A stretch of 6,389 nucleotides of DNA from Oscillospiraceae bacterium (GCA_017381835.1 JAFOBK010000147.1:1-6389), one strand, 5' to 3'; shown: positions 1 through 5,814, counted from the stretch's first letter. Notes: generated from the letters alone by a model not told the origin. Numbers and translations are program-made.

Positions 1-382
1 ACACGCCGGGGATCTGCTTGATATCATGAAGTACCTTGGTCAGCTCTTCCGTGGAGGAAACACCGATTCTTGCGATATAGTCAAAGTCACCGGTGATGTA
101 AAAACACTCCATGACCGACTCGTGGGCGCACATCTGCCGGTTAAATTCCTGATTATACTTCGGATGCTCCAGGCGGATGGAGATCATTGCCTGCACATTC
201 ACACCCGCCTGACGCTCATCAATCACCGCGGTGTAGCCCCGAATCAAGCCGGAGGCTTCCATTTTCTTCATTCGCTCGATCACCGCGGAAACGGACAGGT
301 TGACCTGCTGGCTGATTTGGGAGGCATTCATGCGGGCATCCCTGGTCAGGCACTTCAAAATATTCGCATCAATTCGATCCAT
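1..382 (-). CDS. Lrp/AsnC-family transcriptional regulator, partial (3' end outside window)
   Basis: Reading leftward from ATG at 380-382 there are 127 codons without a stop before the window edge. Residues about 1-50 form the N-terminal winged helix-turn-helix of Lrp/AsnC proteins: MDRIDANILKCL, then a recognition helix near 30-41 (LSVSAVIERMKKME) and the wing SGLIRGYTAVID. Residues about 62-127 are the RAM/AsnC effector domain, with the family signature TGDFDYIARIG at 97-107. Full-length members have about 150-165 residues, so some 25-35 are missing on the left. The start is supported by AAAGGA (389-394, minus strand) six bases before ATG. It is divergent from the NSS transporter gene, an arrangement common for local regulators of amino-acid transport genes. 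Family members bind DNA as dimers or octamers and usually sense amino acids. The effector and targets here are inferred, not visible. Family call is firm; function is open. Confidence 0.93.
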   Translation of the reverse strand, partial: MDRIDANILKCLTRDARMNASQISQQVNLSVSAVIERMKKMEASGLIRGYTAVIDERQAGVNVQAMISIRLEHPKYNQEFNRQMCAHESVMECFYITGDFDYIARIGVSSTEELTKVLHDIKQIPGV

Positions 383-396
383 AGGGTTTCCTTTCC

Positions 397-418
397 ATAC
401 AGAAATCCTTTTCTGTAT
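397..418. promoter_or_regulatory. Perfect inverted repeat over the Lrp-family gene promoter (candidate operator)
   Basis: ATACAGAAA (397-405) and TTTCTGTAT (410-418) are exact reverse complements separated by TCCT. The element lies between the regulator's ribosome binding site and its -10 box (417-422), and covers the predicted start point near 410. Because transcription would begin inside it, it is more likely a DNA operator, for example for autorepression, than an mRNA hairpin. The binding protein is inferred. Confidence 0.6.
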
Positions 419-446
419 TATAACAGTATTTTCGTTATTTTATCAA
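417..446 (-). promoter_or_regulatory. Predicted sigma-A promoter of the Lrp-family regulator
   Basis: On the minus strand there is TTGATA (-35, 441-446), an 18-bp spacer, then TGTTATAAT. This gives a consensus TATAAT -10 (417-422) with the TG of an extended -10. The predicted start near 410 leaves a leader of about 28 nt carrying the AAAGGA site. The -35 lies inside the phased AT-rich repeats and the -10 touches the 397-418 inverted repeat. Confidence 0.65.
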
Positions 447-498
447 TATTCTTTCGTATTTTCAATAATTCTTTTGGTATTTTTTATAATATCGAAAA
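434..498. repeat. Three imperfect AT-rich repeats phased at 21 bp in the divergent control region
   Basis: The hexamer TATTTT recurs at 436, 457 and 478, exactly 21 bp apart, with a further copy at 427. The first two units (434-455 and 456-476) also share CAATA and TTCTTT in the same order; the third (477-498) keeps only the start. A 21-bp step is two helical turns, so the copies face the same side of the DNA. Lrp-family octamers typically occupy phased AT-rich sites, which makes this a plausible binding array. AT-rich DNA produces such similarities by chance, so confidence is moderate. Confidence 0.4.
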
Positions 499-530
499 AT
501 ATTACTGTATATCGAGGTTTGCTTTTTGTT

Positions 531-553
531 TTGCGAAATTTTACCGCAATTGC
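531..553. promoter_or_regulatory. Small dyads in the divergent region (weak operator candidate)
   Basis: TTGCG (531-535) and CGCAA (545-549) form a dyad with a 9-bp centre, and GCAATTGC (546-553) is an overlapping perfect 8-bp palindrome. They lie about 45-65 bp before the -35 of the transporter promoter, a usual place for an activator. Short dyads are expected by chance, so this is only a candidate. The rest of 383-669 is AT-rich, with no gene I can support. Confidence 0.22.
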
Positions 554-596
554 ACAAAAAATATCCTATTTTTTGCCTTTTATGCAGATATTCTTT

Positions 597-625
597 TTGA
601 CATTCAGGATGAATCCTGCTATAAT
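597..625 (+). promoter_or_regulatory. Consensus sigma-A promoter of the NSS transporter gene
   Basis: TTGACA (597-602) and TATAAT (620-625) are both perfect consensus hexamers with the optimal 17-bp spacer (603-619). The predicted start is near 632, giving a leader of about 38 nt. A promoter this strong usually means high expression or a need for repression, and the spacer carries a palindrome that could serve the latter. Confidence 0.85.
605..618. promoter_or_regulatory. Palindrome inside the promoter spacer (candidate repressor operator)
   Basis: CAGGAT (605-610) and ATCCTG (613-618) are exact reverse complements separated by GA. They sit wholly within the 17-bp spacer of the transporter promoter, so a bound protein would exclude RNA polymerase. 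Twelve of its bases recur on the same strand as the reverse complement at 703-714 in the coding region. The regulator is unknown. Confidence 0.55.
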
Positions 626-669
626 GCATCTATCTTTTATTTTCAATAAGAGAGAAAGGAAATGAAATT

Positions 670-2010
670 ATGGAAAATCGCGAACGTTTGGGATCCCGTC
701 TGGGATTCATCCTGCTCAGTGCAGGTTGTGCCATCGGCTGCGGTAATGTCTGGAAGTTCCCCTGGATGGCCGGCCAGTACGGCGGCGGTGCATTTGTTTT
801 GATCTATGCACTGTGCCTGATTCTGCTGGGTCTGCCTGTTATGACCATGGAGTTCTCCCTGGGCCGCGCTGCACAGGCTTCTCCCGTCAAGATGTATCAG
901 AAGCTGCAGAAGCCCGGCCAGAAGTGGCATATCCACGGTTACCTGGCTCTGTTTGGCAACATCTGCCTGATGAGCTTCTACACCGTCGTTGCCGGCTGGA
1001 TTCTGTACTACTTCTACCAGTTTGTTACCGGCAATACCGCTGACCTGGGCTTTGTTAACATGATCACCAACCCCGGTGTGAATGTGACCTTCATGCTGAT
1101 CGTTGTGGTCATCGGCTTTGTTATTCTGTGCTTCAACCTCCAGGGCGGCCTGGAGCGGGTCACCAAGTACATGATGGTGGCTCTGCTGGGTCTGATGATC
1201 ATTCTGGCTGTGAACAGCGCCACTTTGAACGGTGCCGCTGAAGGCCTGAAGTTCTATCTGCTGCCCGACCTGACCAAGGTAACTCCCAATGTTATCGTCG
1301 GCGCTATGAACCAGGCATTCTTCACCCTGAGCCTGGGTATCGGTTCTATGGCTATCTTCGGCAGCTATCTGGATAAGGATCGCTCCCTGATGGGCGAGTC
1401 TGTGAATATCATCATTCTGGACACCTTCGTAGCAGTTATGGCTGGTCTCATTATCTTCCCCGCATGCTTCACCTACGATCTGGAAGTCGGCGCAGGCCCC
1501 GGTCTGCTGTTCGATACCATGGCTACCGTCTTCAACAACATGAACGGCGGCCGTCTGTGGGGCAGCATCTTCTTCCTGTTCATGGTCTTCGCTTCCATGT
1601 CCACTGTTCTGGCTGTTTTCGAAAACATCCTGGCATGTGTCCGTGAGCTGTTCGGCTGGAACCGTCCCAAGGGCTGCCTGGTCTGCGGCATCTTTATTGC
1701 CATCACTTCCATGACCACCGCTCTGGGTTACAGCCTGTGGCCCTTCCAGCCCTTCGCTGAAGGCACTGCATGGCTGGATCTGTGGGACTTCCTGGTTTCC
1801 TACAACCTGCTGCCTCTGGGTTCTCTGGTATTCGTTATCTTCTGCTGCAACAAGCGTTACGGCTGGGGCTGGGAGAATTTCCTGGCAGAGGCCAATACCG
1901 GCAAGGGTCTGAAGGTCAAGAACTGGATGAAGCCCATCTTCTGCTATGTTGTTCCCGTGGCTGTTATTGTTATTTACATCATGGGTCTGATCAGCTTCCC
2001 CTGGAAGTAA
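670..2010 (+). CDS. Sodium-dependent amino-acid transporter, NSS/SNF family (LeuT fold)
   Basis: 446 residues, the usual size of short bacterial NSS proteins (11 rather than 12 membrane helices), very hydrophobic throughout. Family hallmarks are the broken first helix with GNVWKFP at 25-31, YGGGAF at 37-42, the sixth helix with FFTLSLG at 217-223, and FASMSTVLA at 307-315, where S311/T312 match the Na2-site hydroxyls of LeuT. The protein should sit in the cytoplasmic membrane and import amino acids with sodium. The substrate cannot be read; YocR/YhdH-type and tryptophan/tyrosine transporters are relatives. Unusual residues are C20, C24 and K29, where LeuT has Asn, Leu and Arg. The start is set by AAAGGA (655-660), nine bases before ATG. 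Transcribed alone from the consensus promoter at 597-625 and ended by the terminator at 2026. Strong bias for CTG, ATC, GGC and GTT codons suggests high expression. Confidence 0.93.
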   Translation: MENRERLGSRLGFILLSAGCAIGCGNVWKFPWMAGQYGGGAFVLIYALCLILLGLPVMTMEFSLGRAAQASPVKMYQKLQKPGQKWHIHGYLALFGNICLMSFYTVVAGWILYYFYQFVTGNTADLGFVNMITNPGVNVTFMLIVVVIGFVILCFNLQGGLERVTKYMMVALLGLMIILAVNSATLNGAAEGLKFYLLPDLTKVTPNVIVGAMNQAFFTLSLGIGSMAIFGSYLDKDRSLMGESVNIIILDTFVAVMAGLIIFPACFTYDLEVGAGPGLLFDTMATVFNNMNGGRLWGSIFFLFMVFASMSTVLAVFENILACVRELFGWNRPKGCLVCGIFIAITSMTTALGYSLWPFQPFAEGTAWLDLWDFLVSYNLLPLGSLVFVIFCCNKRYGWGWENFLAEANTGKGLKVKNWMKPIFCYVVPVAVIVIYIMGLISFPWK

Positions 2011-2025
2011 TTCAAAAATGCAACA

Positions 2026-2060
2026 AACCTCCCCGAGAAATCTCGGGGAGGTTCTTTTTT
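2026..2060 (+). terminator. Rho-independent terminator, probably bidirectional
   Basis: AACCTCCCCGAGA (2026-2038) pairs perfectly with TCTCGGGGAGGTT (2041-2053), followed by CTTTTTT on the plus strand. It begins 15 bases after the transporter stop codon. The convergent acetyltransferase gene ends at 2066. On the minus strand the stem is followed by a looser T-rich run, so it can probably end that transcript too. Confidence 0.93.
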
Positions 2061-2065
2061 ATGGA

Positions 2066-2575
2066 TCAGTCCGTGTCTTTGGAAATTGCGTAGTAAATGC
2101 AGGTGTGGGTTACACCGCGGTATTCGATCTCGTCGGTGTAGTCCTGCTTTGTCATGCCGCACTTTTCCATAACCCGCATACTGGCAGGATTTATTTCAAA
2201 AGCACCGGCCACAACCGTTTCCAAGCCGTGGTTAAACAGCCAGGAGATGGCGCCCTGAAAGGCTTCCGTGGCATAGCCCCGGTTGTAATATTCCGGGATA
2301 TAGGCATAACCCATCTCCACCTGACCGTCTTTGCGTTCCACATCGTTCATCATGCCGATAAACTGACCTTCCAGATAAACACCGGCCACATACCGGCTTT
2401 CATCCTTTGACAGTTCCACCAGTCTCCGAAAAAGAGGCTCTGCCTCAGTGCGGTTCTGATATTTGGGAAACATGTAGGTCTTGCCCACTGTCTCATTGGT
2501 CACAAGATCCAGCACCGCTTCTTTATCTTCCAAAGAAATCGGCTTGATCTCCAATCTGCAGGTTCTAAATCTCAT
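2066..2575 (-). CDS. GNAT-family N-acetyltransferase, RimJ/RimL-like
   Basis: 169 residues, a typical single-domain GNAT length. It opens with the RimL-type RTCRLEIKPIS. The acetyl-CoA motif A region runs from VEMGYAYI (86-93) through PEYYNRGYATEAF (94-106), whose NRGYA loop would hold the pyrophosphate of acetyl-CoA. Motif B is INPASMRVMEKCGM (128-141), with the family's conserved N129 and P130. Enzymes of this type acetylate an amino group on a protein N-terminus, amino acid, antibiotic or other small molecule; the acceptor cannot be predicted here. ATG at 2573-2575 lies inside the end of the upstream MtaA-like gene (11-bp overlap), with AAGGAG (2582-2587) six bases before it. The two are therefore co-transcribed and probably translationally coupled. 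No separate promoter is seen. Confidence 0.9.
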   Translation of the reverse strand: MRFRTCRLEIKPISLEDKEAVLDLVTNETVGKTYMFPKYQNRTEAEPLFRRLVELSKDESRYVAGVYLEGQFIGMMNDVERKDGQVEMGYAYIPEYYNRGYATEAFQGAISWLFNHGLETVVAGAFEINPASMRVMEKCGMTKQDYTDEIEYRGVTHTCIYYAISKDTD

Positions 2576-3584
2576 AGTTTTCTCCTTCCGTTAATGCTTC
2601 CAGCAGAGCCAGCATATTCTCCTCAGGTGTATCCTTCGGAACTTCGCAGCCGGGCGCAATAAAATTATGATTGATGGCGCTGAGCTTCTTACACCTGCAC
2701 ACTTCCCTTTTCACCATCTCGGGCGTTCCCTGGTACATGATTTCTACGGGGTTAAAATTGCCGCAGATGGATGTACCCTTCGGCAAGACACCCGCTGCCT
2801 GCTCCATGTCCACCATATGGTCGCAATCCACCATATCCGCACCGGTTTGGGCCACCAGATGCATCACGGGGCTGATATTGCCGCAGATATGCAGTTTTAC
2901 CGGAATGCCCATTTCGTGGATTGCCCGGATCAGACGCTGCTGATAGGGCAGGACAAATTCCTCATAGAGACTGGGTCCTACCAAAGAAGCCGCCGAATCG
3001 CCGATTCCCATGATATGGGCACCGGCTTCGATCTGCGCCCTGGCAAAGAGGATCGCCTGCCTGGTGCAGATGTCCAGCAAGTTGTGCATTGCCTCCGGCT
3101 CATCCAGCAGATTGATGAATACCTGCTGCATGTCCATCAGATCACAGCACTCTGCCAGCGGGCCTTCCACCCAGCCTACCACAGCCACATCGTTGCCTGC
3201 CCGCTGCCGCATCAGGCGCACAGCCTCCACGGTGTCGTTCATACGCTGTCCCAAAGAGGGGTCGATCACTTTCAGACTGTCAATGTCCTCCAGGCTCTGC
3301 AGTCGCATGGCAGATGCATAGGGTACTCCCTCCTCGGGAAAGATCACCCGGGTTCCGAAGCCTTCTGCCTCCCGCATGGAGTCAGAGATGGCGCAGACCA
3401 TATCGATCCCGTACTTCTCATGGCAAAGGAAGGCCGCATCTGCCAGGAGCTGGTAGTCCCTGCAGCAATCGGAATAGGAAACACCCAGCTCTTTGGCAGC
3501 AAACAGCATCACAATACTTAAATTCGGGATTCTGTCCACCGGTTTTCCCGCCAGCCGGTTCATCACACGCTCATAACTGTTCAT
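2565..3584 (-). CDS. Uroporphyrinogen decarboxylase-fold protein, MtaA/CmuA methyltransferase family
   Basis: 339 residues from the chosen start, the normal length for this family. The order of motifs fits a UroD-type barrel: RIPNLSIVMLFAAKELG (18-34), WVEGPLAE (138-145), GDSAASLVGPSLYEEFVLPY (195-214), then HICGN (232-236), CGNFNP (274-279) and APGCEVPKDTPEEN (310-323). H232, C234 and C313 form the H-x-C...C zinc site of MtaA/MtbA-type cobamide methyltransferases, which true uroporphyrinogen decarboxylases lack. Such enzymes move a methyl group between a corrinoid protein and a thiol or other acceptor, in the cytoplasm. No corrinoid protein or partner methyltransferase is in the window, so substrate and direction are unknown. 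Start at 3584 is chosen over 3671 because AGGAG (3593-3597) lies eight bases upstream and MNSYERVMNRLAGKPVDRIP is the usual family N-terminus. First gene of an operon with the GNAT protein. Confidence 0.88.
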   Translation of the reverse strand: MNSYERVMNRLAGKPVDRIPNLSIVMLFAAKELGVSYSDCCRDYQLLADAAFLCHEKYGIDMVCAISDSMREAEGFGTRVIFPEEGVPYASAMRLQSLEDIDSLKVIDPSLGQRMNDTVEAVRLMRQRAGNDVAVVGWVEGPLAECCDLMDMQQVFINLLDEPEAMHNLLDICTRQAILFARAQIEAGAHIMGIGDSAASLVGPSLYEEFVLPYQQRLIRAIHEMGIPVKLHICGNISPVMHLVAQTGADMVDCDHMVDMEQAAGVLPKGTSICGNFNPVEIMYQGTPEMVKREVCRCKKLSAINHNFIAPGCEVPKDTPEENMLALLEALTEGENYEI

Positions 3585-3615
3585 AGACTTTTCTCCTGGA
3601 ATGAATTCAATATAC

Positions 3616-3644
3616 ATTATGCCAAATTTTTCTCTGTTTTTCCA
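3616..3644 (-). promoter_or_regulatory. Possible promoter of the MtaA-like/GNAT operon
   Basis: On the minus strand TGGAAA (3639-3644) and CATAAT (3616-3621) are separated by 17 bp, matching consensus at 4/6 and 5/6. The predicted start near 3609 leaves a leader of about 25 nt before ATG at 3584. That also argues against the longer reading frame that begins at 3671. Confidence 0.4.
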
Positions 3645-3687
3645 CGAAAAGTCGCCATACAAGATGGACAAAAATCAGCTGCATTTT

Positions 3688-3702
3688 TTGTGGAGTTCAC
3701 AA
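3688..3702. promoter_or_regulatory. 15-bp dyad between the divergent genes (weak operator candidate)
   Basis: TTGTG (3688-3692) and CACAA (3698-3702) are reverse complements around a 5-bp centre. The dyad is centred about 44 bp before the predicted start of the small membrane-protein gene, in the 170-bp region shared with the MtaA-like operon. The binding protein is unknown and chance occurrence is possible. Confidence 0.25.
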
Positions 3703-3723
3703 GTTTTTCTCTTCCGGGAAATA

Positions 3724-3732
3724 TGGTATGAT
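3724..3732 (+). promoter_or_regulatory. Extended -10 promoter of the small membrane-protein gene
   Basis: TGGTATGAT contains an extended -10 TG and TATGAT (3727-3732), one base off consensus. The -35 region is only T-rich (TTTTTC at 3704-3709 gives a 17-bp spacer). The predicted start near 3739 would leave a leader of about 16 nt holding AAGGAGG, short but workable. Confidence 0.45.
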
Positions 3733-3754
3733 TTAAGAAAAAGGAGGAATCGTC

Positions 3755-4195
3755 ATGGAAAATAATTTAGAAAAATATGCCCGCCAGCAGCTTCTGTTCA
3801 CAAAGATTCTGTGCGGAATTTTCGCTTTGGTACTGGTTTGCATTCTGGTGCTGACTGTTGCCATATCCGGTGCCGCAAAGCAGCTTGTGGCAGTGATTGC
3901 GCCTTTGGAAGATGCGGTCGGTCAGGTGGAAGATGTAGCTGCCCAGGTCAATAATATGACCGGCCAGGCAGAAATCATTATGGACAATATGGAAACTGTG
4001 ACCCAGACTTTGGCTGACGCGGATCTGGGCGGCATGGTGGAAAATGTGAACACGCTGACCACCGACAGCCAGAGCGCTGTGACAGAAGCCATTGAAAAGC
4101 TGGATGCCATTGACATTGACACCCTGAACAAGGCCATTCGGGATCTGTCTGACGTGGTGGAACCGCTGGCAAAAGTCTCTCATTTTTTTGGGTGA
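3755..4195 (+). CDS. Small membrane-anchored protein with helical, coiled-coil-like tail; function unknown
   Basis: I do not recognise a named family. The 146-residue protein has a short charged N-terminus (1-16), one hydrophobic segment (about 17-38, FTKILCGIFALVLVCILVLT) with no signal-peptidase site evident, and a long acidic tail (about 41-142) rich in Ala, Val, Asp, Glu and Thr. Hydrophobic residues there recur every three to four positions, as in coiled coils (for example VGQVEDVAAQVNNMTGQ, 55-71, and LNKAIRDLSDVVEPLAKV, 124-141). The pattern resembles the helical stalks of chemoreceptor-like or DUF948-like proteins, but there is no HAMP or signalling hairpin. The start is firm: AAGGAGG (3741-3747) is seven bases before ATG. 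It has its own promoter and terminator, so it is a single-gene unit, divergent from the MtaA-like operon. A structural or membrane-organising role is only a guess. Confidence 0.8.
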   Translation: MENNLEKYARQQLLFTKILCGIFALVLVCILVLTVAISGAAKQLVAVIAPLEDAVGQVEDVAAQVNNMTGQAEIIMDNMETVTQTLADADLGGMVENVNTLTTDSQSAVTEAIEKLDAIDIDTLNKAIRDLSDVVEPLAKVSHFFG

Positions 4196-4213
4196 TATAC
4201 CTGACAAAGCTAT

Positions 4214-4250
4214 AAAAAGCGGTATTTTTTAATACCGCTTTTTTCTTTTT
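4214..4250 (+). terminator. Rho-independent terminator after the small membrane-protein gene
   Basis: AAAAAGCGGTATT (4214-4226) pairs perfectly with AATACCGCTTTTT (4231-4243) around a TTTT loop. The T-run TTTTTT (4239-4244) overlaps the right arm and is followed by CTTTTT. It starts 18 bases after the stop codon and separates this gene from the cyuA-like unit. Confidence 0.9.
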
Positions 4251-4283
4251 CCATGTCACAAATACATTTGTTTTGTCCCACAC

Positions 4284-4355
4284 TTCCAATGCATGGAAAT
4301 GTACAAATTCAGGAAGATAATTTGGTTATTATTATTCAATTTCCATCCACAGGAA
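4284..4355. promoter_or_regulatory. Two TTCC-N7-GGAA dyads upstream of the cyuA-like promoter
   Basis: Two 15-bp elements share the form TTCC-N7-GGAA: TTCCAATGCATGGAA (4284-4298) and TTCCATCCACAGGAA (4341-4355). Their starts are 57 bp apart, and the second ends three bases before the -35. Between them, 4325-4344 (GTTATTATTATTCAATTTCC) resembles the AT-rich repeat at 434-451. These are candidate sites for an activator or repressor of the desulfidase gene. The bases from 4251 to 4501 hold no gene I can support; only these sites, the promoter and the leader. Confidence 0.4.
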
Positions 4356-4358
4356 TCC

Positions 4359-4387
4359 TTGCAAAAAACACTTTAAAATGATAAAAT
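4359..4387 (+). promoter_or_regulatory. Predicted promoter of the cyuA-like/symporter operon
   Basis: TTGCAA (4359-4364) and TAAAAT (4382-4387) are separated by 17 bp, matching consensus at 4/6 and 5/6. The predicted start near 4394 gives a leader of about 108 nt. I recognise no riboswitch, T-box or attenuator in that leader. Confidence 0.55.
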
Positions 4388-4501
4388 ATTTGAAAATGAG
4401 TTGCTATGGTTATGCACCCTTTCAATGCTGATCCCGCTTCTCATTTTTCCCCATACGAAAAATCTTCAAATGGGTATTATGTGAGAAAGGAGGAAACAAT
4501 C

Positions 4502-5782
4502 ATGACAAAAGACAATCTGAAGTACAGTGCGTATATTCAGATCCTGGAAGAAGAACTGGTTCCCGCAATGGGCTGTACCGAGCCGATCGCATTGGCTTAC
4601 TGCGCAGCTAAGGCAAGAGAAGTTCTGGGCGCAATGCCTGAAAAGGTGGTCATTGGTGCCAGCGGCAGCATTATTAAGAATGTTAAGAGTGTTATCGTTC
4701 CCAATACCAACCATATGAAGGGTATTCCCGCAGCTGCTGTTGCCGGCATTGTTGGCGGTGACGCTTCTAAGGAACTGGAGGTTATTGCTCAGGTTTCTCC
4801 CGAGAAGATCGCTCAAATGCGTACTTTCCTGGAGAGCACCCCTGTTACCGTCGAACACGTAGATAACGGTCTGACCTTTGAGATCGTCGTTACTCTCTTC
4901 AAGGGTGAGGACTATGCAAAGGTAAGAATCGTCAACTACCACACCAACATCGTTCTCATCGAGAAAAACGGTGAGAAGCTCTACGAAGTTGTTGTTGACG
5001 GCGAGGGTGAATCCGGTCTGACTGACCGCTCTATTCTGAACATTGCCGAGATCTATGACTTTGCTGAGTCTGTAGATGTAGAAGATGTTAAGAAAATTCT
5101 GGCCAGACAGATTGCATACAATACCGCTATCGCACAGGAAGGTCTGCGTGGTAACTACGGCTCCAACATCGGCAGTATCCTGCTGGAAACCTACGGTGAT
5201 GCAAGCGTAATGATCCGCGCTAAGGCTATGGCTGCTGCAGGTTCCGATGCCAGAATGAACGGCTGCGAAATGCCCGTTATCATCAACTCCGGCTCCGGCA
5301 ACCAGGGCATGACCACTTCCCTGCCTGTAATCGAGTACGCCAAGGAACTGAAGGTTAGCGAGGAAAAGCTCTTAAGAGCATTGGCACTTGCCAACTTAGT
5401 CACGATCCACCAGAAGACCAGTATTGGTCGTCTGTCCGCATTCTGCGGTGCTGTCAGCGCCGGTGCCGGTGCTGGTGCAGGTATTGCTTACCTGCGGGGC
5501 GCAGATGTGGAAGGCGTTTCTCACACGGTCGCAAATGCCATTGCGACCACAGGTGGCATCGTTTGTGATGGCGCAAAGGCTTCCTGTGCTTCCAAGATCG
5601 CTTCCGCTGTTGAAGCCGGTATCTTAGGCTACAACATGCATTTGAGCGGTAATGACTTTGAAGCAGATGACGGTCTGGTGGGTGAAACCCCCGAGCACAC
5701 CATCGCAAATATCGGTCGTCTGGGCAAACAGGGTATGAAGGAAACCAACGAAGAGATCATTAAGATCATGGTTGGCGAATAA
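4502..5782 (+). CDS. cyuA: L-cysteine desulfidase / CyuA (YhaM, UPF0597) family, iron-sulfur dependent
   Basis: 426 residues, close to E. coli CyuA (about 436). This family is related to the alpha subunit of Fe-S L-serine dehydratase. It converts L-cysteine to pyruvate, ammonia and sulfide in the cytoplasm, using a [4Fe-4S] cluster instead of PLP. Landmarks are the N-terminal EELVPAMGCTEPIALAY with C25, GASGSIIKNVKSV (52-64), NGCEMPVIINSGSGNQGM (253-270), GRLSAFCGAVSAGAGAGAG (309-327) with C315, and GGIVCDGAKASCASK (351-365) with C355 and C362. C25, C315 and C355 match the conserved cysteines known from the archaeal enzyme. The start is taken at 4502, not the in-frame ATG at 4406, because AAAGGAGG (4486-4493) lies eight bases upstream and the extra 32 residues do not look like family sequence. 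First gene of an operon with a DAACS symporter. Serine or another beta-substituted amino acid remains possible as substrate. Confidence 0.87.
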   Translation: MTKDNLKYSAYIQILEEELVPAMGCTEPIALAYCAAKAREVLGAMPEKVVIGASGSIIKNVKSVIVPNTNHMKGIPAAAVAGIVGGDASKELEVIAQVSPEKIAQMRTFLESTPVTVEHVDNGLTFEIVVTLFKGEDYAKVRIVNYHTNIVLIEKNGEKLYEVVVDGEGESGLTDRSILNIAEIYDFAESVDVEDVKKILARQIAYNTAIAQEGLRGNYGSNIGSILLETYGDASVMIRAKAMAAAGSDARMNGCEMPVIINSGSGNQGMTTSLPVIEYAKELKVSEEKLLRALALANLVTIHQKTSIGRLSAFCGAVSAGAGAGAGIAYLRGADVEGVSHTVANAIATTGGIVCDGAKASCASKIASAVEAGILGYNMHLSGNDFEADDGLVGETPEHTIANIGRLGKQGMKETNEEIIKIMVGE

Positions 5783-5814
5783 AATAACCTGCGAGCCAAA
5801 TTATTTATTGGGAT

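Noticed and set aside
26..649. Long plus-strand reading frame opposite the Lrp-family gene and through the AT-rich intergenic region
   Set aside because: It is antisense to a clear Lrp/AsnC coding sequence, has no ribosome binding site, and its second half is translated promoter DNA rich in Phe, Ile and Tyr.
662..811. ATG at 662, just before the NSS transporter start, in another frame
   Set aside because: It lies only about two bases from AAAGGA, too close for initiation, and its short frame has no family features. The start at 670 is better spaced.
2667..3521. 284-codon plus-strand reading frame opposite the MtaA-like gene
   Set aside because: It lies wholly within a well-supported gene on the other strand, has no ribosome binding site, and its His/Gln-rich composition is that of an antisense shadow.
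3585..3671. Upstream in-frame start at 3671 adding 29 residues to the MtaA-like protein
   Set aside because: The extension is not family-like, would start upstream of the predicted promoter, and the start at 3584 has AGGAG at a good distance.
4406..4501. Upstream in-frame start adding 32 residues to the cyuA-like protein
   Set aside because: No ribosome binding site precedes 4406, the added residues do not resemble the family, and ATG at 4502 has a strong AAAGGAGG. The absence of a stop in 32 codons can be chance.
4394..4501. Riboswitch or T-box in the 108-nt leader of the cyuA-like gene
   Set aside because: I see no T-box sequence, no recognisable aptamer core, and no terminator hairpin in the leader.
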